Shown: one piece after another, positions 57,601 through 59,330 of the stretch
Layout: each line of letters begins with the position of its first letter
Position numbering within the stretch: the stretch's first letter is position 1
From: Channallabes apus
Lineage: Eukaryota > Chordata > Actinopteri > Siluriformes > Clariidae
NCBI GenBank assembly: GCA_030522415.1
Contig: CM060112.1
Coordinates: 9,624,001 to 9,688,000 of the forward strand
Reading direction: 5' to 3'
Length of the DNA stretch: 64,000 nt
Program-made: the position numbers and the translations under genes
The notes under the pieces: generated by a model
The model's database searches: none
What the model was told of the DNA's origin: nothing
The model's input: the letters and a program-made list of their open reading frames with translations, nothing else

Positions 57601-58049
57601 GGAAGACCTTCTTTGAGACAATTCACATTTATCTGAGGAGCCACATAAAAACATCAGGTTCTACTGCCAACGATAGTGTTTACTTGGAACCTTTAGAAAT
57701 GACAGACCCTTCCAGAAACTTGGGGTACATGAAAATCAACAGCATACAGGTTTTTGGTTACAGTATGCATTTCAACCCAGAGGCAATCCGGGACTTGATT
57801 CTCCAGCTGGACTATCCATATACACAGGGTTCACAAGATTCTGCCCTGATGCAGCTTCTAGAGATCCGAGATCGTGTTAACCGACTGTCTCCTCCAGGCC
57901 AGCAGCCTCTGGACCTATTCTCCTGCTTACTGCGCCATCGGCTTAAACTAACAGTCAATGAGGTGGTGCGCATTCACTCTTCTCTCCAGGCCTTCAGTGC
58001 TCGACTCCCAAACACTCTTGATTATGAGACAACCAAACTTTGTAGCTAA
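755..58049 (+). CDS. brinp3: BRINP3-like secreted/ER neural protein (7 coding exons, joined)
   Basis: BRINP family proteins are vertebrate neuronal glycoproteins of the secretory pathway, linked to cell-cycle restraint in neural cells. The seven exons join as 755-951, 18019-18209, 23283-23473, 35585-35690, 40717-40953, 41282-41504 and 56933-58049, giving 2262 nt and about 753 residues, near the mammalian BRINP3 length. Every intron is GT-AG and every phase matches. Residues 1-20 form a signal peptide, the MACPF signature YGTHF is near 118-122, and cysteine-rich and EGF-like clusters follow around 250-470. I prefer BRINP3 to BRINP2 or BRINP1 because the N-terminal LMALWE, the LLSDKGPFH segment, the KRKLSKKAE segment and the end DYETTKLCS are most like BRINP3. 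Teleosts have several brinp3 copies and I cannot assign which one this is. No frameshift or internal stop is seen, so it looks functional. Confidence 0.93.
1928..1955. repeat. CTAT/CTAC tetranucleotide microsatellite
   Basis: Imperfect tandem CTAT/CTAC units run just before a T-rich tract. Confidence 0.7.
2112..2505 (-). pseudogene. LINE 3' end: reverse-transcriptase tail with (GAA)n
   Basis: Read on the - strand, an open stretch ends with [10 protein letters not shown], then GRPKRRFMD, then [20 protein letters not shown]. This arrangement is the C-terminal tail common in fish non-LTR retrotransposon polyproteins. It is followed on the same strand by a (GAA)n run (the TTC run at 2116-2147 on the + strand), which fits a LINE whose 3' end is a microsatellite, as in RTE- or Dong-like families. 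Only the 5'-truncated end is present; no RT catalytic core is visible. The exact superfamily is uncertain. Confidence 0.75.
2813..2915 (+). mobile_element. tRNA-like SINE head fragment
   Basis: The stretch reads GTGGCGTAGTGGTTAGCAC, then a CTTGCACC segment and TTTGCATGTTCTCCCC, the same order as the longer copies at 30446 and 36655-37023. The 3' part is missing. Confidence 0.65.
3440..3645 (+). mobile_element. Tc1-like transposon fragment (5' end)
   Basis: This stretch closely parallels 9280-9480: a segment like AACACATATGG, a TTATTTTAAGACA segment, then a part coding for a degenerate [13 protein letters not shown] and DHPRKAR-like transposase N-terminus. It starts beside a short CA repeat. 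No target duplication was found. Confidence 0.6.
4815..4930 (+). mobile_element. tRNA-derived SINE fragment
   Basis: GTGGTGACTCAGGCAGG, then TTGCTGATTGGAGATTCGG and GGATTCAAGCC resemble box A to box B of the fuller SINE at 13974-14240, in the same order. The tail is absent. Confidence 0.6.
5328..5932. mobile_element. MITE with terminal inverted repeats
   Basis: The left end (GGCGCTTTTCCACTGCATAG) and the reverse complement of the right end (GCCTCTTTTCCACTGCATAG) match, and similarity continues through GGTTCAGTTCA for about 50 bp. The inside is more GC- and CpG-rich than the flank and encodes no transposase. I could not define a target duplication. The superfamily is not certain. Confidence 0.75.
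6370..7205 (-). pseudogene. Penelope-like retroelement fragment (RT motif and GIY-YIG endonuclease)
   Basis: Read on the - strand from about 7205 to 6370, broken frames show, in order: FFYVDDT, the RT catalytic YVDD box with a stop right after it; [17 protein letters not shown], a segment typical of Penelope-like RTs; then [14 protein letters not shown], a stop, and ETKQPLHKQ. The last part matches a GIY-YIG nuclease whose Gly codon has become TGA. It ends with a LNRG-like tail near 6450. Several stops and frameshifts show that it is dead. Penelope-like elements are retroelements distinct from LINE and LTR classes. Confidence 0.75.
7935..8072 (-). mobile_element. SINE 3' end with L2-type tail
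   Basis: ATTCATTCATTCATTTTCTA is followed by GGTCGCGGGGGACCTGGAGC, CTATCCCAGGAGACTTCGGG and GGTGCCAATCCATCGCAGGG. It closely matches 36655-36780, so it is the 3' end of the same family on the - strand. The tRNA-like head is missing. Confidence 0.75.
9215..10530 (+). pseudogene. degenerate Tc1-like transposase/transposon
   Basis: On the + strand broken frames carry parts of a Tc1-type transposase: a [13 protein letters not shown] N-terminal segment followed by TSAAEEKFI near 9410-9500, a GVMVWG-like relic near 10080-10110, an asparagine/aspartate-rich QDNAPCH-like relic near 10203-10222, and a [20 protein letters not shown] relic near 10285-10335 that stands for the usual [10 protein letters not shown] segment. 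Many stops and indels are present. It is the longest of at least three copies of this family (also 3440-3645 and an end at 13730-13805). Confidence 0.7.
11066..11335 (-). mobile_element. SINE with L2-type tail, diverged
   Basis: It starts with CATTCATTCATT, then GGGGCCTGGAGCCTATCCCA, a GACAGGGTGCCAAT segment, TTTGGACTGTGGGGGAAGA, and ends at ACCATCGTGCTGCC, the complement of the SINE head. This is the same order as in 36655-37023, with more mutations. Confidence 0.7.
11520..11880 (+). mobile_element. Tc1-like transposon remnant
   Basis: Short segments recall a widespread fish Tc1 element: GCCTGTCTGGTCTGATC, then TGTCAATGCTGACC and GATGTGCTGGACAAACAAGT. A related remnant lies at 60300-60560. 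Internal parts are deleted. Confidence 0.5.
12825..13075. repeat. dispersed fish repeat, unclassified
   Basis: The stretch has the order ACATTTATG, GGTAGATAACC, then GGGCATTGCTCAAGGG and later GGATGCCAGTCTATTGCAG. It resembles common short interspersed repeats of fish but is too decayed to name. A related piece is at 40080-40205. Confidence 0.35.
13730..13852 (-). mobile_element. Tc1-like transposon end plus (TTTA)n
   Basis: GTCTTAAAATAACAACTTAC and AATGCCATATGTG are the reverse complement of the segments at 3475-3530 and 9297-9345. A TTTA tetranucleotide run follows at 13817-13852. Confidence 0.55.
13974..14240 (+). mobile_element. tRNA-derived SINE (nearly complete)
   Basis: The head GGGGCAGTGGTGGCTCAGTC holds a polymerase III box A (TGGCTCAGTCGG at 13984-13995) and a box B (GGTTCGAACCC at 14037-14047). 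The body has the TTGAGCAAGGCCCTTAACCC segment common in otophysan fish SINEs. The tail ends near AATAAAGTTC and an A-rich run. The internal promoter boxes are intact in sequence. It is on the same strand as brinp3. Confidence 0.85.
14270..14490. mobile_element. two SINE/L2-tail fragments in opposite orientation
   Basis: The first part (14280-14405) has TGTGCCAATTCATTGCAGGG and CAATTTGGGATGC, as in - strand copies. The second (14420-14495) has AATTTCCCGTAGTGTGAATG and CCTTGCGATGGATTACCACC, as in + strand copies. They may be remains of two insertions or of one rearranged copy. Confidence 0.5.
14580..14950 (-). pseudogene. LINE reverse-transcriptase fragment
   Basis: On the - strand a segment reads [16 protein letters not shown], a mutated form of the RT catalytic FHCYADDTQLYIS box found in L2-like LINEs, followed downstream by LRNVRH-like decay. 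The Asp-Asp pair is altered to Asp-Tyr. Only this part of RT is recognised. Confidence 0.6.
16117..16460 (+). mobile_element. Tc1-like transposon 5' end
   Basis: ATCGATCAGCCATAACATTG, GGTATATACTGTATTAG, GTGAACAGTCAGTTCTT, GACTTGACC and GCATCTCCAAACAGCAGGAC follow each other in the order of a well-known fish Tc1-like element (terminal repeat then N-terminal transposase code). A second copy of its end is at 19905-20105 on the other strand. It is cut off at about 16460. Confidence 0.65.
16466..16760. other. GC-rich insert of unknown origin
   Basis: This block is clearly more GC- and CpG-rich than its AT-rich flanks (GGGCGGCACC, CGAGGCGAGG, GGTGCGCGG). Several frames are open on both strands, with no family features. 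It may be a piece of an LTR or a DNA transposon, but I see no terminal repeats. Confidence 0.3.
16775..16885 (+). repeat. dispersed repeat, copy 1
   Basis: TGACTGTTTATTCCTTGTGC followed by CTGGTGTCAGGTGAG and GGAAGCAGATGCAGATAGAT parallels 18410-18510 (copy 2). The family is unknown. Confidence 0.5.
17461..17522. repeat. (AT)n microsatellite
   Basis: About 30 uninterrupted AT units lie 0.5 kb upstream of exon 2. Confidence 0.9.
18019..18209 (+). CDS. brinp3: brinp3 coding exon 2 (MACPF domain start)
   Basis: The exon begins after ttctgcag and ends before gtagag, entering in phase 2 and leaving in phase 1. It codes for residues about 66-130: [15 protein letters not shown], then [10 protein letters not shown], and [20 protein letters not shown] is the signature of MACPF (membrane-attack-complex/perforin) domains, here residues 118-122. 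BRINPs keep the fold signature, but pore formation is not established for them. The NFL/DFL and SPLPL positions fit BRINP3 better than BRINP2. Confidence 0.95.
18395..18510 (+). repeat. dispersed repeat, copy 2
   Basis: It matches 16775-16885: TGACTGTTGATTCCTTGTGC, CGGGTCTGGAGTGA, then GGAAGCAGGTGCAGCTAGAT. Confidence 0.5.
19150..19515 (+). mobile_element. tRNA-derived SINE, old copy
   Basis: A box-B-like CAAGTTTAAATCCCC is followed by a body with GGGGGACAGCGCTTTCTTC, GTGTCTCGGAGGAAGCATAT and GGAGGGAATTGGCCAAG, then an A-rich tail near 19520. The body has the same order as the SINE at 55094-55541 on the other strand. Confidence 0.6.
19905..20105 (-). mobile_element. Tc1-like transposon end
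   Basis: CACTGATCGGCCACAACATT is a typical end of a fish Tc1-like family (compare 16120). It is followed by GGATTGGACCACATGGGCTG and CCCATGATCCTGTTACC from the transposase region, so most of the middle is deleted. Confidence 0.6.
21020..21790 (-). mobile_element. probable Tc1-like transposon remnant
   Basis: GTGTTTTGGGTCATTGTCTT and TTGATACATTTTCTGGCTGG are phrases seen in the antisense strand of fish Tc1-like transposase regions. Frames are heavily broken and no ends are found. Confidence 0.4.
21808..22202. mobile_element. probable MITE with inverted ends
   Basis: The left end reads TTAAGTCCTCTACATAAGAA, then ATGAAC. The reverse complement of the right end reads TACAGTACGTCCCCAACATA, then TGAACG, and further in CGTTCTTAAGTCC. 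Similarity is imperfect over about 70 bp. It recalls pogo/Tigger-like non-autonomous elements whose ends contain TACGAAC-like words. Confidence 0.4.
22770..22900 (+). repeat. dispersed transposon-end repeat (copy A) beside (TA)n
   Basis: The segment with CAGCCACAGCC, TTTCCCCTCTTGTCTGTTCC and TCATCTGTCTTCATCTG matches 30280-30410 and, inverted, 47430-47560. A short TA run precedes it. Confidence 0.55.
23283..23473 (+). CDS. brinp3: brinp3 coding exon 3 (MACPF continued)
   Basis: The exon starts after ttttgttttag and ends AAG|gtgggt, in phase 1 and out phase 0. It codes for residues about 130-193: [18 protein letters not shown], then [17 protein letters not shown] with a possible N-glycosylation site at Asn-Ser-Thr, and [19 protein letters not shown]. 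The segment [12 protein letters not shown] is close to BRINP3, and the Gly-rich insert that I associate with BRINP2 at this point is absent. Confidence 0.95.
23815..23885 (+). mobile_element. LINE-type 3' terminal fragment
   Basis: AATTTTATTTGTATAGCGCT, then TTTAACAATTGACATTGTC and TCAAAACAGCTT match the stretch at 37315-37372, which is joined to RT code. This is a short solo copy of that end. Confidence 0.6.
24165..24419. mobile_element. MITE with ~40-bp terminal inverted repeats
   Basis: The left arm at 24165-24204 (GGCCCATAATCTGTTAACTA, then ATACCCCTATCTCACCTA) is the inverse of the right arm at 24372-24419, which has a small extra insertion. The inside is CpG-rich and does not code for a transposase. 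I see no clear target duplication. Family unknown. Confidence 0.7.
24814..25869. mobile_element. hAT DNA transposon relic with 8-bp target duplication
   Basis: The left end is CAGTGACGTGCGGTGAGG and the reverse complement of the right end is CAGGGACGTGCACTCATAG. Both are flanked by a perfect direct repeat AGTACTAA (24806-24813 and 25870-25877), the 8-bp duplication expected of hAT elements. The element keeps only the C-terminal end of a transposase, on the - strand, and is internally deleted. Confidence 0.9.
24940..25279 (-). pseudogene. hAT transposase C-terminal dimerisation region
   Basis: On the - strand an open stretch reads [20 protein letters not shown], then [20 protein letters not shown] and [12 protein letters not shown], ending in a stop at 24940. 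This is the conserved hAT C-terminal dimerisation segment (the [11 protein letters not shown] box), as in ZMYM-like/hAT transposases. The DDE catalytic core and DNA-binding N-terminus are missing. The surviving frame is intact for about 110 codons, so the insertion is not very old. Confidence 0.85.
26400..27250 (-). pseudogene. LINE (L2-like) reverse-transcriptase fragment
   Basis: On the - strand, from high to low coordinates, are [16 protein letters not shown] (RT catalytic YADD box, 27047-27095) and then [20 protein letters not shown] with [15 protein letters not shown] (26590-26718), the C-terminal RT segment of L2-like LINEs. The order and spacing fit one element with decayed sequence between. 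Frames are broken. Confidence 0.7.
30160..30860 (+). mobile_element. DNA-transposon-like repeat split by a SINE (copy B)
   Basis: The left part (ACTCTGCAAGTCTTAAGTCA, then CATCTGTTCTAACC and TCACTGGTTCATGCCTTAAG) and the right part (CAAGACTGCATTAAAAATAC, then TTGGTTCTTTGGAAG) match consecutive segments of the inverted copy at 47170-47720. The SINE at 30446-30645 separates them. Confidence 0.55.
30446..30645 (+). mobile_element. tRNA-derived SINE, truncated copy
   Basis: GGCAGCATGGTGGAATAGTG and GTTAGCACTG are the box A region, GGTTCTGGGTTCGATTCCTG contains box B, and TCCAGTTTTC with CAGTCCAAAGACATACAG is the body. It breaks off near GTGTGTGAATGC. Confidence 0.8.
31439..31466. repeat. (CATT)n run
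   Basis: Several tandem CATT units are present, as at the tips of L2-tailed SINEs, but no SINE body follows. Confidence 0.5.
31724..31761. repeat. (AAT)n microsatellite
   Basis: About twelve AAT units in tandem. Confidence 0.9.
32490..32690 (-). mobile_element. Tc1-like remnant next to LINE-type tail
   Basis: GTTGACTTTTCCTGGAATTT and GAGCCTTGGGTGGCCATGAT recall the antisense Tc1 transposase region also seen at 19980-20100. It is followed at 32608-32670 by TTTGTATAGCACATTTCATA and AAGTGCTTTACATAAAAGA, a decayed LINE-type 3' end. Confidence 0.45.
33440..34190 (+). pseudogene. LINE reverse-transcriptase fragment
   Basis: A broken + strand frame shows [20 protein letters not shown] (RT fingers/palm segment of CR1/L2/Rex-like LINEs), then [15 protein letters not shown] and [11 protein letters not shown] in the order expected before the YADD box. 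Stops and frameshifts are frequent. Confidence 0.65.
34395..34500 (+). mobile_element. tRNA-SINE fragment, decayed
   Basis: TTAGCTCAGGTGCTATGG resembles box A, GTAAATCCCAGCAC resembles a mutated box B, and ATAACCCTCTAAGTGC follows as in the body of the SINE at 13974. Confidence 0.4.
34562..35461. mobile_element. 900-bp fold-back element with 6-bp target duplication
   Basis: The ends TACGGTGGCCCTGAAGTGC and GCACTTCACGGCCACCGTA are inverted. The direct repeat GATTAG lies immediately outside (34556-34561 and 35462-35467). The arms are reverse complements over roughly 350 bp each: ACTCAAGATATACAGGAAGT in the left arm answers TACTTCCTGTGTATCTTGAG in the right. Each arm also contains a minor palindrome made of AAAACAAAATAACAAA-type units. 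The spacer holds a third TIR pair at 35009-35060. No transposase is encoded. It is non-autonomous; the superfamily is unknown (a 6-bp duplication fits some hAT-like or Dada-like families). Confidence 0.85.
35585..35690 (+). CDS. brinp3: brinp3 coding exon 4
   Basis: The exon starts after attgtacag and ends CAAG|gtactg, in phase 0 and out phase 1, for residues about 194-229. It codes [20 protein letters not shown] and [15 protein letters not shown], a stretch nearly invariant in BRINP2 and BRINP3. It lies only about 120 bp downstream of the fold-back element. Confidence 0.96.
36205..36480 (+). mobile_element. L2-tailed SINE (+ strand copy)
   Basis: CTGGGTGGCACAGAGGCGTA and GTGGTTATCAC form a tRNA-like head, then TGCATTGTGGGTTTTCTCTA, a GT-rich run, GCCATGGATTGGCACC and GATAGGCTCCAGGCC. 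Box B is mutated. Confidence 0.7.
36655..37025 (-). mobile_element. L2-tailed SINE, nearly full length
   Basis: On the - strand it runs from a tRNA-like head (GGCACGGTGGTGTAGTGG near 37020 and box B GGTTCGATTCC at 36961-36971) through a body (GGAGTATGCATGTTCTCCCC, GATTGGCACCCTGTCC) to an L2-like tail (GGGATAGGCTCCAGGTCCCC) near 36700, ending in a short AATGAATTC tip. This is the best-preserved copy of this family in the window and the reference for the others. Confidence 0.85.
37308..38700 (-). pseudogene. L2-like LINE 3' half
   Basis: On the - strand the intact stretch 38697-38362 reads [59 protein letters not shown] and [20 protein letters not shown], the C-terminal RT part of L2-like LINEs. 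The rest down to 37308 is 3' sequence ending in TTTATATAGCGCTTTTAACA on the + strand and an ATTCAATTCAATT tip. The 5' half is missing. An AAT/AAAT-rich run (37404-37500) is inside. Confidence 0.8.
40080..40205 (-). mobile_element. tRNA-SINE-like fragment
   Basis: On the - strand GTAGCTCAGTGGTTAAGGCA is a clear tRNA-like box A head, followed by a box-B-like GATTCAAACTCC and the body TTGAGTAAGGCCCTTAACCC. This is a tRNA-derived SINE head and part of its body. Confidence 0.6.
40717..40953 (+). CDS. brinp3: brinp3 coding exon 5 (Cys-rich)
   Basis: The exon starts after tgaaag and ends ATCAG|gtatgt, in phase 1 and out phase 1, for residues about 229-308. It codes [20 protein letters not shown], then [20 protein letters not shown] and [16 protein letters not shown], with eight cysteines in positions shared across BRINPs. 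The acceptor tract is weak (T-rich but interrupted by TAATGAAAG). Confidence 0.95.
40954..41281 (+). other. brinp3: brinp3 intron 5 (328 bp)
   Basis: This is the only short intron: donor gtatgt, acceptor ccttaactccaccag. No repeat is seen apart from a T run at 41032-41049. Confidence 0.9.
41282..41504 (+). CDS. brinp3: brinp3 coding exon 6
   Basis: The exon enters in phase 1 and leaves in phase 2 (donor AATG|gtgagc), for residues about 308-382. It codes [20 protein letters not shown] with an N-glycosylation site at Asn-Thr-Ser, then [20 protein letters not shown] and [20 protein letters not shown]. The split last codon makes a Trp (LPRE-Trp-PRSYW), where I expect Arg in the mammalian protein; the surrounding alignment holds, so the splice is probably right. 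Confidence 0.94.
42150..42800 (-). pseudogene. Tc1-like transposase C-terminal remnant
   Basis: On the - strand the open stretch 42447-42208 reads [20 protein letters not shown] and NPTES, then [17 protein letters not shown] and [26 protein letters not shown] plus the final Glu belong to the Tc1 DDE catalytic region. Upstream parts to 42800 are decayed, and no terminal repeat was found. Confidence 0.75.
43532..46999 (-). mobile_element. possible gene-bearing repeat with spliced-looking exons
   Basis: The outer ends CACTGAAAAAAA (43532) and TTTTTTCAGTG (46989-46999) are inverted. Inside, the - strand shows exon-like blocks with matching splice signals: 45756-45590 ([20 protein letters not shown], then [19 protein letters not shown], donor GTATGT), a short block near 45330-45235, 44617-44430 (acceptor ctttcttttattag, donor GTATTA), and 44398-44340 (acceptor tttttttacag, ending YGTDHSY and a stop). 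The right edge at 46540-46780 is CpG-richer with GCGCATGCGC, promoter-like. I recall similar short proteins as repeated predicted genes in fish. The family and boundaries are uncertain, and no target duplication is seen. Confidence 0.45.
45055..45160 (+). mobile_element. tRNA-SINE fragment
   Basis: TACTGATTGGAAGCTCACAG and GGTTCAAAGCCCAGCACCAC with CAAGCTGCCACCTGTA match the box B to body part of the SINE at 13974, on the + strand. Confidence 0.55.
47170..47720 (-). mobile_element. DNA-transposon-like repeat (copy C, inverted)
   Basis: The reverse complement of this stretch carries CAAGACTACATTAAAAATAC, TGGCTCTTTCAAAG, TTTCTCACTGGTTCATGTC and GTAAAAGTCTTCAGCCAC, the same series as copy B at 30160-30860 but without the SINE. 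The words resemble ends of a fish Tc1-like family. Confidence 0.55.
48230..48304 (+). pseudogene. mariner transposase N-terminal/central piece
   Basis: The end of an open stretch reads [18 protein letters not shown], the mariner GDE-W-x-H-x-Y-x-P box that holds the first catalytic Asp. The usual Glu is Lys here. Sequence before it is deleted or decayed, and the frame ends at once. Confidence 0.7.
48611..48712. repeat. A-rich / (TA)n / T-rich low-complexity palindrome
   Basis: A run of A with scattered T, a (TA)n core and a run of T form a self-complementary low-complexity block just outside the Gypsy element, within the mariner relic. Confidence 0.85.
48780..49048 (-). repeat. 3' LTR of the Gypsy element
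   Basis: It begins TGTGGCGTGG (49048, next to the polypurine tract) and ends CGCTACA (48780), the usual TG...CA. An AATAAA signal on the - strand is at 48863-48858. The first 36 bp match the 5' stub at 51919-51954 at 34 positions. Confidence 0.85.
49049..49063 (-). promoter_or_regulatory. polypurine tract
   Basis: On the - strand CTCGGGTGGGGGCAG lies immediately before the TG of the 3' LTR, where plus-strand DNA synthesis is primed in LTR elements. Confidence 0.7.
49094..49759 (-). pseudogene. Gypsy integrase C-terminal part
   Basis: The open stretch contains [35 protein letters not shown] and [20 protein letters not shown], then [20 protein letters not shown] and [10 protein letters not shown]. 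These are the end of the integrase core and the C-terminal SH3-like GPF/Y-type region of Ty3/Gypsy integrases. The first residues of this frame (49759 to about 49715) are the zinc-finger code read in another frame, because a deletion joins them out of frame. Confidence 0.85.
49715..50132 (-). pseudogene. Gypsy integrase zinc-finger (HHCC) part
   Basis: The frame reads [20 protein letters not shown], then [20 protein letters not shown] and CTAKKGP, with the His and Cys residues of the HHCC finger. Directly after KKGP the DDE core is gone and the sequence jumps to the QRDWDEH region in another frame. Confidence 0.85.
50163..50879 (-). pseudogene. Gypsy RT remnant and RNase H domain
   Basis: The frame begins with the RT end [20 protein letters not shown], followed by the RNase [19 protein letters not shown] (first Asp), [19 protein letters not shown] (Glu), [13 protein letters not shown] (Asp) and [11 protein letters not shown]. 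In the last, the usual Asp (NAD-ALSR) is Glu. The frame is open for 239 codons, but the RT palm with its YxDD box is absent, so it cannot make a working enzyme. Confidence 0.9.
50982..51905 (-). CDS. Gypsy gag-like protein (open frame)
   Basis: From ATG at 51905 (touching the primer-binding site) to the stop at 50982 is an open frame of 307 codons. It has a charged N-terminal coil-like part, [20 protein letters not shown], then a retrotransposon gag core ([60 protein letters not shown]). No CCHC zinc knuckle is seen. Base composition is GC- and Arg/Ala-rich, unlike the host gene. Deletion joins its end to the RT remnant, so whether the C-terminal tail is original is unclear. Confidence 0.85.
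   Translation of the reverse strand: MEISELERTAEDLKKIKEGRRVAAELLQRKHLPDGASTKKAARRKQSVEMRVPALDLGAELPTDQAPYAVNRRGDLQLRLPFYNGAVEPYAFFAQVELAADLVGWSPAEIAVSLSVRVALSLEGDALWVLEDLRAEERKDWAKLRESLHFQFGAGDRREAAGEELAVREWRASEPLGAFAMDTRCLARQCYPEFEHDQQEGLARRAFLRGLRSLQLREHVRLAAPGSLAEALREAERAEPIMAGHGGERAELPHAARGRSGGKLDRATHHSQATSKTPNFRDDAEARDRRTTALTPRGARKTYPSSR
51904..51921 (-). promoter_or_regulatory. primer-binding site, tRNA-Leu type
   Basis: On the - strand TGGTGTCAGAAGTGGGAT is complementary to the 3' end of a vertebrate leucine tRNA (ending in CCCACTTCTGACA plus CCA, as I recall for tRNA-Leu(CAA)). It sits directly inside the 5' LTR stub. Confidence 0.75.
51919..51954 (-). repeat. 5' LTR stub (36 bp) of the Gypsy element
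   Basis: It matches the first 36 bp of the 3' LTR (34 of 36). It then goes straight into the primer-binding site. The remaining 233 bp of the LTR, with the poly(A) signal and end, are missing. The junction shares TGG with the primer-binding site. Confidence 0.8.
52080..52330 (+). pseudogene. mariner transposase C-terminal piece
   Basis: Broken + strand frames show [18 protein letters not shown], then a [13 protein letters not shown] relic of the HDNARPHTA box, and [20 protein letters not shown], which stands for the mariner SPDLAPSDxHLFGPLK segment. This is the half of the transposase that lies beyond the Gypsy insertion. Confidence 0.75.
52860..52953 (+). mobile_element. SINE 3' tail with (AATCTTG)n
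   Basis: ATTTCACTGCGTGTTGTACT, then TGTGACAAATAAAGAATCTT and repeated AATCTTG units are the 3' end of a tRNA-derived fish SINE. The head is missing. Confidence 0.7.
54220..54920. repeat. inner inverted repeat inside the pogo-like element
   Basis: The left arm (CACATTAACGGAGGACCG near 54223, AGCAGTGATT as its complement near 54310, TTGGGAACTTGAGAGGAGGG near 54398) is answered on the right in reverse order (CCTCTCAGGTTCCCAAAG near 54720, TTTACAGCAGTGATTCTGTT near 54818, GTCTCTCCGTTAATGTGTGT near 54901). A third direct copy of the GGGAACCTGAGAGGAGG word is at 54560. A TG-rich centre (54480-54535) precedes the CA run. Confidence 0.75.
54631..54684. repeat. (CA)n microsatellite
   Basis: A long run of CA units is followed by CTCTCT. 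Confidence 0.95.
55094..55541 (-). mobile_element. tRNA-derived SINE inside the pogo-like element
   Basis: On the - strand the head GCCTCCGAGTGGTGCAGTGG with GTAAAGCGCTC (box A) and CTGGTTCGAACACCGG (box B) is followed by a long GC-rich body with GTGTGTTACGCCACCCCCAA, TGACGTCATGTGGGTCGG and GACTGGGAGGAATTGGGCAC, and an end near GGGAGAAAATCGGGCAAA. The promoter boxes look intact. An older + strand relative is at 19150-19515. Confidence 0.8.
56215..56505 (-). mobile_element. L2-tailed SINE, - strand
   Basis: In + strand order: CACTCACTTTGTCTATACTG, GACTGGAACCTATTCAAGGG, GACAGGGTACCAACCTATC, ATTGGGACTGTGGGAGGAAA and CTAACCACTAAATCACCATG, the same series as at 36655-37025. It lies about 430 bp upstream of exon 7. 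Confidence 0.8.
56933..58049 (+). CDS. brinp3: brinp3 coding exon 7 (EGF-like cluster and C-terminal region)
   Basis: The exon starts after tttccaatgtag in phase 2 and runs to TAA at 58047-58049, residues about 382-753. It first codes a cysteine-rich EGF-like stretch ([36 protein letters not shown]). It continues with the strongly conserved BRINP C-terminal region: [104 protein letters not shown], and the end [14 protein letters not shown]. Possible N-glycosylation sites are at Asn-Tyr-Thr, Asn-Ser-Thr and Asn-Trp-Thr. The frame is fully open with no oddities. Confidence 0.97.
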
Positions 58050-58106
58050 CAACTAAAAGGTCAGACATCTAAAATATGTTTACACACAGAGAGGAGACTG
58101 TGCATG

Positions 58107-58137
58107 AATAAAATAATTTACTTAATTATTGAATAAA
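58107..58137 (+). terminator. brinp3: brinp3 poly(A) signals
   Basis: Two AATAAA hexamers at 58107-58112 and 58132-58137 lie 58 and 83 bp after the stop. A third at 58544-58549 could give a longer 3' UTR. Which is used cannot be seen from sequence. Confidence 0.55.
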
Positions 58138-59019
58138 ATACTGTATATCTTTCCACATTCACTTCGACACAAGTGTAAATAAGTTTTCTTGTATGGAGCA
58201 GCACTTAAAACATTTGGTGGGACCTTTGCTATATATGACTGCAAATTTTCTATTTTTTTTTTTCCTCCAGTGACAGTGCACTTTCCTTAAACTGAATACA
58301 GTGATGTCAGTATGTTTTGGAGATCAATTCATATAAAAGTGTCATGTAAATGTTAATAATTTACTAGTAAACTTTTTTTTTGTTAAGCTGTTCAGCAATT
58401 TAAATACTGGAAAATTATGTCCACTGTTTTTATATGACAATGATGGTGTAAACAAGATTAAACATAAGTGCTTGATTAAATAGTAATATAACATATTCAT
58501 TAACAGAGTTATATTATGGCTTGTTATAATCAGTTGACTCCTGAATAAATCATTATTATTATTATTTTTATTTTTTATTTTATTTTTTTTACAAATGAAA
58601 TTACATGTTTGATTAACATTGCAGATCATGTATTTTGTGACAAATTAACAGTGCTGCTCACTGCCATGGTAAAGCTGTGTTAGACTTTCAGATGTGTTGA
58701 TATCATTTTATAAACACAGGTAGGTGTTGTAGATTGTAATTAATTGTTAATATTGTTATAATTATTATTGCATTTACATTGCCAGTATTTTCTGTATTGT
58801 ACCTTAATTGTCTTAATTTCCCCCCTTTTCCCCCATCTTTTTCATTTGTTTATTTTCTCGAGTTGCCTTATTTTACATCTGCTTTACTACTTAGATTCTC
58901 TCTCACTCTCTTACTTCTCTCTCTCTCTTTATTTATGTGACAATTGGACATTACGATGATGATGATGATTATTATTATTACTTTTCATACCTTGTGTTTA
59001 TGGTGTGTGACTGTTGTAG

Positions 59020-59330
59020 TTATGGCCAAAAGTTTGGGGGCACCTGATCACTACACCATGTTTGCCAAGGTTGGAGATGAAGAACTTGAGTGTCCTGCAC
59101 AGATCACTTACTTCAATGTCACTGAACACCTTTGAGATGAACTCAGATGCTTACTATGCCACAGCCTTTCTCAACCAATATCACTCATGTGGCAGTAAAG
59201 AAAAAAAAAAGAAAAAATTGACTGAGCCACACTCCCAAATCTGGTGAAAAGTGGGAGACTTAAGTACATATGCGTTTTATGGTGAGGTTTCCATGAACTG
59301 GAACTTAGGGTTTGCTGTATAGTGCAAGTG
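59020..59330 (+). mobile_element. Tc1-like transposon remnant
   Basis: TATGGCCAAAAGTTTGGGGG is a terminal-repeat word of a common fish Tc1-like family. GTTTGCCAAGGTTGGAGATG, TCACTGAACACCTTTGAGAT and CCAAATCTGGTGAAAAG correspond to its transposase C-terminal region, so the middle is deleted. Confidence 0.65.
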
